Shown: in pieces, positions 57,765-64,000 of the stretch
Layout of the letters: every line of letters starts with the position of its first letter
How positions within the stretch are numbered: position 1 is the first letter of the stretch
Notes under the pieces: generated by a model
The model's database searches: none
What the model saw: the letters and a program-made list of their open reading frames with translations, nothing else
Told to the model about the DNA's origin: nothing
Source of the DNA: Hanleya hanleyi
Lineage: Eukaryota; Mollusca; Polyplacophora; Lepidopleurida; Hanleyidae
Assembly: GCA_036873755.1 (NCBI GenBank)
Contig: JAVTVY010036924.1
Span: 1 to 64,000 of the forward strand
Direction: 5' to 3'
Length of the DNA stretch: 64,000 nt
Translations under genes and position numbers: made by a program

Positions 57765-57925
57765 GCCAACGCCAAGCTTAACGCTTCAACGCCCTGGTGA
57801 AAAAGCTCAGAAGTTCTGATTTTCTAGATATTCCATGGAATTGTCACTAATTCTTCGAAATGCAGTGACGCCCGTCAACGCTCGTAGTTACGCCTTACCG
57901 CTCTAACATAACGCCTTGACGCCAT
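57765..57925 (-). promoter_or_regulatory. Orphan promoter-like block P' (E4 left)
   Basis: Minus-strand order: GCGTTATG, GAGCGGTAAGGCGTAAC, GACGGGCGTCACTGCATTTC, AATTCCATGGAATATCTAGA, GGGCGTTGAAGCGTTAAGC. It is the same as the promoter of the second gene but with no TATA box, and no gene follows. Confidence 0.5.
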
Positions 57926-58003
57926 CATATAGACCGGGGAGAGAACAAGAACAACAACAAGGATGACACTTGAGGGAACAACAACAAGTTTTTTTCCATA
58001 TAG

Positions 58004-58056
58004 TTTATTTTCCCCAATGTTACATCATACACGCTGGGGGAGCCGCGTTGGGTATG
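58004..58056 (-). other. 3' stem-loop (damaged) and AATAAA signal (E4 left)
   Basis: AATAAA is at 58004-58009 (minus). The stem has GCGTTGGGTATG at 58045-58056, but its partner is shortened to CATACACGC (58026-58034), losing two C:G pairs relative to the right-arm copy. Confidence 0.6.
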
Positions 58057-58191
58057 TTTACAACTCAAAAAGACTCTTGCCCAATCAGAGGCCACCATTT
58101 GCATCTGTCATATTCGTTCCTGTCCGTTAGATGTATTCTTGTCCAATCAGAAGTCGCCATTTCAGAAAGTTCCATCTTTGCTCGGTGTGAC

Positions 58192-58764
58192 CTAAGCGTC
58201 GTCGGGCAGGCCTGGATATTCTTCGGGCAGCATGTCCTGAAACAGTTGTTTGCGCATTCTGATCGCATTTTCCAGGGCCTCGGTGGGTGGTAGCCCCATA
58301 GCCTCTTCCAAGTGACGCTTGGTCTTCATGATGGACCTGTGCGTGGGGTCGCCTTTCATTTCAAGCGGTAGTAAGGTATACTGTTCATAGATCGCCATGG
58401 CCGTTTTCCTGATGCGGGGGCGCATTTTGGTGTACGCCTGTTGTAAATTATCCTCTCCGGCGTCCTCGATCGCTGCAGCGTAAGTATTGATAGCTGCTGT
58501 CACAATACGATCCCAGAAGGTAGGTTCTGCCTCACTTTCCACGGACGTAGGCTGACTATCTGAGGTCAAGCTCTCCGTATCACTAGATAGACTCTCAGCA
58601 ATCTCTGCTTCGGTATCAGTCGATACACTCTCAGCAGTCTCTGTATCAGCATCCGCCTCAACGGACTCCTCAGAATCTTCAATCCCATGTATATTTTTCT
58701 GGTGTCGCATCATATCGTAATGTCTGGTGAACGTGCGTTCGCACTTAGAGCAAGTATAAGCCAT
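58192..58764 (-). CDS. C2H2 zinc-finger protein with acidic linker, 190 aa (left copy, intact)
   Basis: The frame can be read further upstream, but the TATA box CTATAAAAGC at 58811-58818 lies inside that extension, so the ATG at 58764 (MAYTCSKC) is the start. Residues 5-26 form one C2H2 finger, C5-x2-C8-x12-H21-x4-H26, identical in spacing to the finger of the neighbouring ATPase. Residues 28-81 are a Glu/Asp/Ser/Thr-rich linker with the repeat AES(V/L)S(T/S)DTE. Residues 82-190 start TFWDRIV, are rich in Lys, Arg, Glu and Met, probably helical, and end EYPGLPDDA. It is intronless, with a short 3' region ending in a stem-loop and AATAAA. I do not recognise a named family. A DNA-binding or scaffolding partner of the ATPase is an inference from the shared finger and linkage. 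Confidence 0.85.
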   Translation of the reverse strand: MAYTCSKCERTFTRHYDMMRHQKNIHGIEDSEESVEADADTETAESVSTDTEAEIAESLSSDTESLTSDSQPTSVESEAEPTFWDRIVTAAINTYAAAIEDAGEDNLQQAYTKMRPRIRKTAMAIYEQYTLLPLEMKGDPTHRSIMKTKRHLEEAMGLPPTEALENAIRMRKQLFQDMLPEEYPGLPDDA

Positions 58765-58810
58765 GTTGACGGTTGAACGTCGACTGTGCGTGTTTTTGGA
58801 AATACGTTTG

Positions 58811-58818
58811 CTTTTATA
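58811..58818 (-). promoter_or_regulatory. TATA box of the left acidic zinc-finger gene
   Basis: TATAAAAG on the minus strand, about 50 bp before the ATG at 58764, which allows a short leader. It is identical to 62320-62327. Confidence 0.7.
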
Positions 58819-58992
58819 GACAGTAACGCCCATCAACGCTTAGCTTAACGCTTCAACGCCCTGGTGAATTAGCTCAGAAGCTCTGATTTCCATGGAATTG
58901 ACACCAATTCATCGAAATGCAGTGACGCCCGTCAACGCCCGTCGGTACGCCTTAACGCCCCTCTCAACGCCTTAACACACTTTCTAAACGCT
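58819..58992 (-). promoter_or_regulatory. GCGTTAAGG-type promoter tract between the two genes (left)
   Basis: It fills the whole gap between the ATPase stop and the TATA box. Words: GCGTTTAGAAAG, GTGTTAAGGCGTTGAGAGGG, GGGCGTTGACGGGCGTCACT, TTCCATGGAAATCAGAGC, GGGCGTTGAAGCGTTAAGC. Being conserved in all elements next to this gene, it is the best candidate regulatory region. Confidence 0.6.
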
Positions 58993-60222
58993 TTAACGTC
59001 GTTTAATGATGCGTTCGAACAAATGTTTCTTTTGTGCTATTGCTCTGACATACGCCGCTTTCCAGTTCATGCCCGAGGTTTTCAACATCGACGCTGTTCT
59101 TTCAATTTCCATATGGACTGGGTCCTTATCCAACAATTTCATATGGGTCACGAGGTCGACATACCGCTGACGTAAAGCCCGTCGTAGTCTGGGTGCCAAT
59201 CTGTTATGGGCTAAAATTGCGGCTTCCTCTTTCGAATACCCTTTGCGTTGAAACTTGTTTTCTGTGACCCTCAACGTCTTGCCCATCTCGGCGTTCATAC
59301 TTTCTTTGAACAAATCCTTCCATAGCCTCGAGTTCACATTATGTTCATTCCCTTGTACGGGTTTGAGTTGGTCCTTCACGGTTGGGTGATGTTCCGGGAC
59401 TGATGGTATGAAGGGGCCCCGCTGTATGGGGGTGGGTTGCTGCTGCTGCTCTACCAGATGTGGACTCGGTGGATGGTGTCGGGGTATATGACGTTGCGGT
59501 GATCCCTCGCCGGGTAGCAGGTGGGTCGTCAGCCGGCGATCTTCGGGGGTATGGGCTTTTAAATCTACGAATAGGTAGCCGTACGGATGACTTGTTGCCC
59601 CTTGAAACGCCTGCATGAAATGGTCGATGTTCTGAGGATAAATTCGACTACCAAACACACGGATTTGTGCTCTGTCAATGGGATTGGAGAACAACACAAA
59701 GTATTGGCAGTTCAAGGCAATATCTCTGGACGCCTTCCCTTGAGGAAAGAGATTCTGGGTCAAATAGATGACGGACAGATTCCTATGATGGGATCCTTTA
59801 GTAAACAAATCGGCAACGTGTGAATTGTCCTTGGCCGAACTCATCAGATCATCTAGTACTACCACGTTGGTCTGCTCGGGGTCAAAGTAATACGGTTCGT
59901 CTATGTCGTGAGGAATCCCTGGGACGAAACTCACATTCTGTAATCGCGTAGTTTCGTAGGTGGGCTGCCATTGGCTATAACACCAAACAACACGTGTCGG
60001 AGCTGGGGTTGCCACATCTTCCTCTAAGGACTTCATCACCCAGGACGTCTTTCCACATGCCGTAAGGCCGCTCACCGTCATCGTATAGGGATGCTCTGTT
60101 GCACTTGTTGGACCTATAGCGGGACTCGCCGGTGTCTCTTGGTTGTGTTTGCCTTGAATGTGCCTGAGCATACTATCGCGACGAGAGAAGGTTCTCTGAC
60201 AGAACGTACACGTACACGACAT
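58993..60222 (-). CDS. C2H2 zinc finger fused to a P-loop packaging-type ATPase, 409 aa (intact)
   Basis: Residues 5-26 are a C2H2 finger (C5, C8, H21, H26). A Thr/Pro-rich linker leads to a P-loop domain at about 45-240. Walker A is GLTACGKT (52-59). Walker B is VVVLDDLM (120-127, D124 and D125 acidic). A sensor-like strand is VIYLTQNLF (151-159), followed by the conserved-looking TKGSHHRN before it and PYGYLFVDLK after it. Residues 240-285 are Pro/Gln-rich. Residues 290-409 are basic and helical (QRKGYSKEEAAILAHNRLAP). The order Walker A, Walker B and TQN sensor resembles A32-like/FtsK-HerA DNA-packaging ATPases of Polintons and large DNA viruses. This is a resemblance from memory, not a search result. 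It is intronless; the start is the first ATG after a TATAAG-like word (60273-60278). Confidence 0.85.
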   Translation of the reverse strand: MSCTCTFCQRTFSRRDSMLRHIQGKHNQETPASPAIGPTSATEHPYTMTVSGLTACGKTSWVMKSLEEDVATPAPTRVVWCYSQWQPTYETTRLQNVSFVPGIPHDIDEPYYFDPEQTNVVVLDDLMSSAKDNSHVADLFTKGSHHRNLSVIYLTQNLFPQGKASRDIALNCQYFVLFSNPIDRAQIRVFGSRIYPQNIDHFMQAFQGATSHPYGYLFVDLKAHTPEDRRLTTHLLPGEGSPQRHIPRHHPPSPHLVEQQQQPTPIQRGPFIPSVPEHHPTVKDQLKPVQGNEHNVNSRLWKDLFKESMNAEMGKTLRVTENKFQRKGYSKEEAAILAHNRLAPRLRRALRQRYVDLVTHMKLLDKDPVHMEIERTASMLKTSGMNWKAAYVRAIAQKKHLFERIIKRR

Positions 60223-60376
60223 GTTGATCTGTCGACCAGTACATAAGGACTGATGAGGGACACATGTTCATTCTTATATGTACAGACACCACCAACAACA
60301 CCACCACCACACACTAGCACCACACACACACACACACACCCACCACCACCACCACATTCCACCGCCACCACCGCCA

Positions 60377-60410
60377 CCACCGGGCGTTGACGGGCGTCAA
60401 CGCCCGGTGG
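60377..60410. repeat. Nested 34-bp hairpin, left of dyad
   Basis: CCACCGGGCGTTGAC and GTCAACGCCCGGTGG pair perfectly (15 bp) around GGGC. The sequence contains GGGCGTTGACGGGCGTCA, the same phrase as in the promoter tracts of the second gene. Confidence 0.85.
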
Positions 60411-60758
60411 TGGTGGTGGTGAGAGCTCCCGTGTGGCAGAGCTCTTGGATCGGAGCTCTTGGAGCTCGAAGCCTGTGGAGCTCAGAGCTCGGAAGTGACA
60501 TTTGCGTATGACCTCTGTGAGGTCACTTCCGCTTCCGTTCACGTGACCGAAATTGACCTTTGATCCCTGCGCGCGCTAACAATACCGGATAGAAATTGCG
60601 CGCAGGGGTCAAAGGTCAGTTCCGGTCACGTGAACGGAAGTGGAAGTGACCTCACAGAGGTCATACGCAAATGTCACTTCCGAGCTCTGAGCTCCACAGG
60701 CTTCGAGCTCCAAGAGCTCCGATCCAAGAGCTCTGCCACACGGGAGCTCTCACCACCG

Positions 60759-60792
60759 CCACCGGGCGTTGACGCCCGTCAACGCCCGGTGG
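60759..60792. repeat. Nested 34-bp hairpin, right of dyad
   Basis: Mirror of the left hairpin, with loop GCCC, at nearly equal distance from the dyad. Confidence 0.85.
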
Positions 60793-60925
60793 TGGCGGTG
60801 GTGGTGGTGGTGGAATGTGGTGGTGGTGGTGTGTGTGTGTGTGTGTGTGGTGGTAGGGTGTGGTGGTGATGTTGGCGGTGGTGTCTGTCCCTCATCAGTC
60901 CTTATGTATTGGTCGACAGATCAAC

Positions 60926-62145
60926 ATGTCGTGTACGTGTACGTTCTGTCAGAGAACCTTCTCTCGTCGCGATAGTATGCTCAGGCACATTCAAGGCAAA
61001 CACAACCAAGAGACACCGCCGAGTCCCGCTTTTGGTCCAACAAATGCAGTAGAGCATCCCTATACGATGACGGTGAGCGGCCCTACGGCATGTGGAAAGA
61101 CGTCCTGGATGATGAAGTTCTTAGAGGAAGGTGTGGCAACCCCAGCTCCGACACGTGTTGTTGGTGTTATAGCCAATGGCAGCCCGCCTACGAAACTACG
61201 CGATTACAGAATGTGAGTTTCGTCCCAGGGATTCCTCCCGACATAGACGAACCGTATTACTTTGACCCCGAGCAGACCAACGTGGTAGTGCTAGATGATC
61301 TGATGAGTGCGGCCAAGGACAATTCACACGTTGCCGATTTGTTTACTAAAGGATCCCATCATAGGAATCTGTCCGTCATCTATTTGACCCAGAATCTCTT
61401 TCCTCAAGGGAAGGCGTCCAGAGATATTGCCTTGAACTGCCAATACCTTGTGTTGTTATCCAATCCCATTGACCGAGCACAAATCCGTAGTCGAATTTAT
61501 CCTCAGAACATCGACCATTTCATGCAGGCGTTTCAAGGGGCAACAAGTCGTCCGTACGGCTACCTATTCGTAGATTTAAAAGCCGATACCCCCGAAGATC
61601 GCCGGCTGACGATCCACCTGCTACCCGGCGAGGGATCACCGCAACGTCATACACCCCGACACCATCCACCGAGTCCACATCTGGTAGAGCAGCAGCAGCA
61701 ACCCACCCCCATACAGCGGGGCCCATTCATACCATCAGTCCCGGAATATCACCCAACCGTGAAGGACCTACTCAAACCGGTACAAGGGAATGAACATAAT
61801 GTGAATTCGAGGCTATGGAAGGATTTGTTCAAAGAAAGTATGAACGCCGAGATGGGCAAGACGTTGAGGGTCACAGAAAACAAGTTTCAACGCAAAGGGT
61901 ATTCGAAAGAGGAAGCCGCAATTTTAGCCCATAACAGATTGGCACCCAGACTACGACGGGCTTTACGTCAGCGGTATGTCGACCTCGTGACTCATATGAA
62001 ATTGTTGGATAAGGACCCAGTCCATATGGAAATTGAAAGAACAGCGTCGATGTGGAAAACCTCGGGCATGAACTGGAAAGCGGCGTATGTCAGAGCAATA
62101 ACACAAAAGAAACATTTGTTCGAACGCATCATTAAACGATGTTAA
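60926..62145 (+). pseudogene. Zinc-finger ATPase gene, right copy (frameshifted)
   Basis: Same protein as the left copy: finger at residues 5-26, Walker A GPTACGKT, Walker B VVVLDDLM, sensor LTQN. One base is missing in a T-run near 61162, about 80 codons in and just after Walker A, so the first frame ends at 61216. In the second frame the rest is open to 62145 apart from an in-frame loss of three codons (VFG at left residues 189-191). It also lacks the 22-bp TATA-like segment upstream. It differs from the left copy at only a few percent of positions, so inactivation is recent. Confidence 0.88.
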
Positions 62146-62319
62146 AGCGTTTAGAAAATGTGTTAAGGCGTTGAGACGGGCGTTAAGGCGTAACGACGGG
62201 CGTTGATGGGCGTCACTGCATTTCGATGAATTGGTGTCAATTCCATGGAAATCAGAGCTTCTGAGCTAATTCACCAGGGCGTTGAAGCGTTAAGCTAAGC
62301 GTTGATGGGCGTTACTGTC
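62146..62319 (+). promoter_or_regulatory. GCGTTAAGG-type promoter tract between the two genes (right)
   Basis: Mirror of 58819-58992: GTTAAAGCGTTTAG, GTGTTAAGGCGTTGAGACGG, GCGTAACGACGGGCGTTGAT, TTCCATGGAAATCAGAGC, GGGCGTTGAAGCGTTAAGC, ending 1 bp before the TATA box. Confidence 0.6.
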
Positions 62320-62327
62320 TATAAAAG
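62320..62327 (+). promoter_or_regulatory. TATA box of the right acidic zinc-finger gene
   Basis: TATAAAAG, 47 bp before the ATG at 62374. It lies inside the upstream extension of the open frame, which shows the extension is promoter and not protein. Confidence 0.72.
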
Positions 62328-62373
62328 CAAACGTATTTCCGAAAACACGCACAGTCGACGTTCAACCGTCAAC

Positions 62374-62946
62374 ATGGCTTATACTTGCTCTGAGTGCGAA
62401 CGCACGTTCACCAGACATTACGGTATGATGCGACACCAGAAAAATATACATGGGATTGAAGATTCTGAGGAGTCCGTTGAGGCGGATGCTGATACAGAGA
62501 CTGCTGAGAGTGTATCGACTGATACCGAAACAGAGATTGCTGAGAGTCTATCTAGTGATACGGAGAGCTTGACCTCAGATAGTCAGCCTACGTCCGTGGA
62601 AAGTGAGGCAGAACCTACCTTCTGGGATCGTATTGTGACAGCAGCTATCAATACTTACGCTGCAGCGATCGAGGACGCCGGAGAGGATAATTTACAACAG
62701 GCGTACACCCAAATGCGCCCCCGCATCAGGAAAACAGCCATGGCGATCTATGAACAGCATACCTCACTACCGCTTGAAATGAAAGGCGACCCCACGCACA
62801 GGTCCATCATGAAGACCAAGCGTCACTTGGAAGAGGCTATGGGGCTACCACCCACCGAGGCCCTGGAAAATGCGATCAGAATGCGCAAACAACTGTTTCA
62901 GGAGATGCTGCCCGAAGAATATCCAGGCCTGCCCGACGACGCTTAG
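62374..62946 (+). CDS. C2H2 zinc-finger protein with acidic linker, 190 aa (right copy, intact)
   Basis: Starts MAYTCSECERTF and ends EYPGLPDDA like the left copy, and keeps C5, C8, H21 and H26. It differs from the left copy at a few positions (for example Gly for Asp in RHYGMMRH, EQHTSL for EQYTLL, QEML for QDML). The acidic linker (28-81) and basic helical C-terminus (82-190) are complete. The stop at 62944-62946 is followed by CCAAT-type words (TTCTGATTGGACAAG, CTCTGATTGGGCAAG), the intact 3' stem-loop and AATAAA. No known family is recognised. The intact frame in both arms and in a close E2 relative suggests recent selection or recent spread. Confidence 0.85.
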   Translation: MAYTCSECERTFTRHYGMMRHQKNIHGIEDSEESVEADADTETAESVSTDTETEIAESLSSDTESLTSDSQPTSVESEAEPTFWDRIVTAAINTYAAAIEDAGEDNLQQAYTQMRPRIRKTAMAIYEQHTSLPLEMKGDPTHRSIMKTKRHLEEAMGLPPTEALENAIRMRKQLFQEMLPEEYPGLPDDA

Positions 62947-63081
62947 GTCACACCGAGCAAAGATGAAACTTTCTGAAATGGCGACTTCTGATTGGACAAG
63001 AATACATCTAACGGACAGGAACGAATATGACAGATGCAAATGGTGGCCTCTGATTGGGCAAGAGTCTTTTTGAGTTGTAAA

Positions 63082-63136
63082 CATACCCAACGCGGCTCCC
63101 CCAGCGTGGGTATGATGTAACATTGGGGAAAATAAA
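63082..63136 (+). other. 3' stem-loop and AATAAA signal (E4 right)
   Basis: CATACCCAACGC (63082-63093) pairs with GCGTGGGTATG (63104-63114) with one bulged A, around GGCTCCCCCA. AATAAA lies at 63131-63136, 17 bp further on. Confidence 0.7.
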
Positions 63137-63149
63137 CTATATGAAAAAA

Positions 63150-63215
63150 AACCTTGTTGTTGTTGTTGTTCTCTCAAGTGTCATCCTTGTTGTTGTTGTT
63201 GTTCTCTTTCCGGTC
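63150..63215 (+). repeat. (GTT)n / GTTGTTCTC tandem after the 3' end
   Basis: Two units of CTTGTTGTTGTTGTTGTTCTC with TCAAGTGTCATC between them. Mirrored at 57935-57990 and present in both E2 arms. Short hydrophobic open frames (poly-Val) across it are artefacts. Confidence 0.8.
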
Positions 63216-63224
63216 TATATCATG

Positions 63225-63400
63225 GCGTCAATGCGTTATGTTAGAGCGTTAAGGCGTAACTACGAGCGTTGACGGGCGTCACTGCATTTCGAAGAATTAG
63301 TGACAATTCCATGGAATATCTAGAAAATCAGAACTTCTGAGCTATTTCACCAGGGCCTTGAAGCGTTAAGCTTGGCGTTGGCGGTCGTTGCTACAAGATG
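63225..63400 (+). promoter_or_regulatory. Orphan promoter-like block P' (E4 right)
   Basis: GCGTTATG, GAGCGTTAAGGCGTAAC, GAGCGTTGACGGGCGTCACT, AATTCCATGGAATATCTAGA, GAAGCGTTAAGCTTGGCG. Same order as the block at 62146-62319, but running into the outer repeats with no TATA box or gene. Confidence 0.5.
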
Positions 63401-63409
63401 ACACCTCAC

Positions 63410-63850
63410 ACGACGCATTCGGACCAAGGATGGTCCCTCTCTACACCAAATACCTTCCTTCATTGCCCCAAAATGTCCACTTTGACTACTACTCGTACTG
63501 ATGACGTTACCAATGACGTCACAGATGACGTGAATATCCCTCAAATCGGGGTCTACACACCGAGAGCTACAAAATGACACCTCACACGACGCATTCGGAC
63601 CAAGGATGGTCCCTCTCTATCCCAAATACCTTCCTTCACTGCCCCAAAATGTTCACTTTCGCTACTACTCGTACTAATGACGTCACAGATGACGTGGGCA
63701 GCCCTCAAATCGGGGTCTACACCCCGAGAGCTACAAAAGGACACCCCGCACGACGCATTCGGACCAAGGATGGTCCATCTCGACACCAAAAACCTTCCTG
63801 CACTGCCCCAAAATGGCCACTTTACTTACTACAACCAACTGCGCGTGCGC
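63410..63850 (-). repeat. About 170-bp tandem repeats with TGACGTCA, E4 right arm
   Basis: Inverted copy of 57295-57760 with the same unit structure. Sequence to the end of the window (64000) continues to mirror the left arm down to 57147. Confidence 0.85.
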
Positions 63851-64000
63851 AGATTGACGCGACTTGCACTTAAAAACACGCCATTCTGACTCTACCCCAC
63901 ACAAGCTTCACTTTGACACCTTCCACGACCCATTCGGACCCATAGCGGTCCATCTCTACCCCAAACACACACTCACATACCCACCAAAATGCCTGCTTTC

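Larger units (their letters stand above)
60223..60925. promoter_or_regulatory. Central dyad zone between the divergent ATPase genes
   Basis: From outside in, each side has a CCA/GGT tract with (CA)n or (GT)n, a nested 34-bp hairpin (60377-60410 and 60759-60792), repeated GAGCTC words, TGACATTTGCGTATGACCTC, CACGTG and a TGACCTTTGA(T/C)CCC nuclear-receptor-type DR1. The two sides pair over about 340 bp around the loop 60575-60597. The left side has 22 bp (with TATAAGAA) that are absent on the right. It probably works as a bidirectional promoter and, if the element was ever a linear hairpin DNA, as its terminus. Confidence 0.65.
56385..64000. mobile_element. Palindromic element E4 with two divergently transcribed gene cassettes
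   Basis: The segment 57147-60574 is mirrored by 60598-64000 with only scattered differences, around a 23-nt loop at 60575-60597. The left arm continues outward to about 56385 with sequence equal to the outer ends of E2 (GGTCCGATTGGGTCGAG, TCCGCGGTGATGCGGTCTGG). The right arm is therefore expected to end about 0.8 kb beyond the window. Order from centre outward in each arm: central hairpin zone, zinc-finger ATPase gene, GCGTTAAGG tract with TATA, acidic zinc-finger gene, 3' stem-loop and AATAAA, (GTT)n tract, orphan promoter block P', then 170-bp repeats with TGACGTCA and TGCGCATGCGCA words. Confidence 0.92.

Noticed and set aside
60114..60975. Frames with poly-His, poly-Pro, poly-Val near the E4 centre
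   Set aside because: Artefacts of CCA/GGT and CA/GT simple repeats in the dyad zone.
1..64000. tRNA, rRNA or host exons
   Set aside because: I scanned for A/B-box plus cloverleaf patterns, rRNA-like conserved stretches and exons with conserved domains, and saw none I could support.
56385..64000. Complete Polinton/Maverick or herpes-like virus
   Set aside because: Only a packaging-type ATPase is recognisable. No polymerase B, integrase, protease or capsid gene is present, and the arms are far longer than usual Polinton terminal repeats.
57147..64000. Palindrome as pure assembly artefact
   Set aside because: The arms differ by a frameshift, a 9-bp and a 22-bp indel and scattered substitutions, and four separate palindromes of different age exist. 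A simple fold-over of the same reads would give identical arms. Long-read confirmation is still worth having.

Overview
The window is eukaryotic: it has no operons or ribosome-binding sites, it is AT-rich, and it is dominated by transposon remnants, foldback repeats and simple repeats. A degenerate GAGTGAGTGAGTGA-type short repeat (33.8 kb) of a kind I associate with gastropod and bivalve genomes, a TGGCGACCGA primer-binding site and the overall repeat mix suggest a marine mollusc. This assignment is an inference. I found no convincing host protein-coding exon, rRNA or tRNA.

Layout. 0-10.2 kb is mostly unannotatable intergenic DNA with a near-perfect hairpin MITE (898-1027), a broken non-LTR retrotransposon endonuclease (about 1480-2051, minus strand), a dispersed repeat and several small hairpins. 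10287-15392 is a complete but dead Gypsy-type LTR retrotransposon with both LTRs and a 5-bp target-site duplication. 15.4-19.5 kb is largely empty. 19.5-30.54 kb holds two adjacent palindromic elements, here called E1 (19498-24165) and E2 (24160-30540). 30.54-37.75 kb has related tandem fragments, degenerate repeats and intergenic DNA. 37.88-44.22 kb is a third palindromic element, E3, interrupted by a piggyBac-type MITE and a 20/33-bp satellite. 44.2-56.4 kb is intergenic with MITEs (piggyBac-like, hAT-like and others), a minisatellite and dispersed repeats. 56.39-64.0 kb is the best preserved palindromic element, E4, whose right arm runs off the window.

The main discovery is this family of giant palindromic elements. 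E4 is an inverted repeat of at least 3.4 kb per arm around a dyad near 60586. Each arm carries the same two intronless genes, transcribed away from the centre: a C2H2 zinc finger fused to a P-loop ATPase resembling viral and Polinton-type DNA-packaging ATPases (left copy intact at 409 aa, right copy frameshifted), and a 190-aa protein with a C2H2 finger of identical spacing, an acidic linker and a helical C-terminus (both copies intact). The second gene has its own TATA box. Downstream of it lie a conserved 3' stem-loop and an AATAAA signal. The blocks between and around the genes are tracts of a GCGTTAAGG-type motif, phased at about 10 bp. The outer arms consist of repeats (about 150-170 bp) that repeatedly contain the NRF1-type palindrome TGCGCATGCGCA. 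E1, E2 and E3 are older or internally deleted relatives that keep the second gene in broken form and, in E2, about 67 bp of the ATPase 3' end. No polymerase, integrase, capsid or Rep gene is visible, so how these elements move or replicate is open. The structure fits inverted dimers of a hairpin-ended linear DNA element or virus-derived element, or an aberrant foldback transposon.
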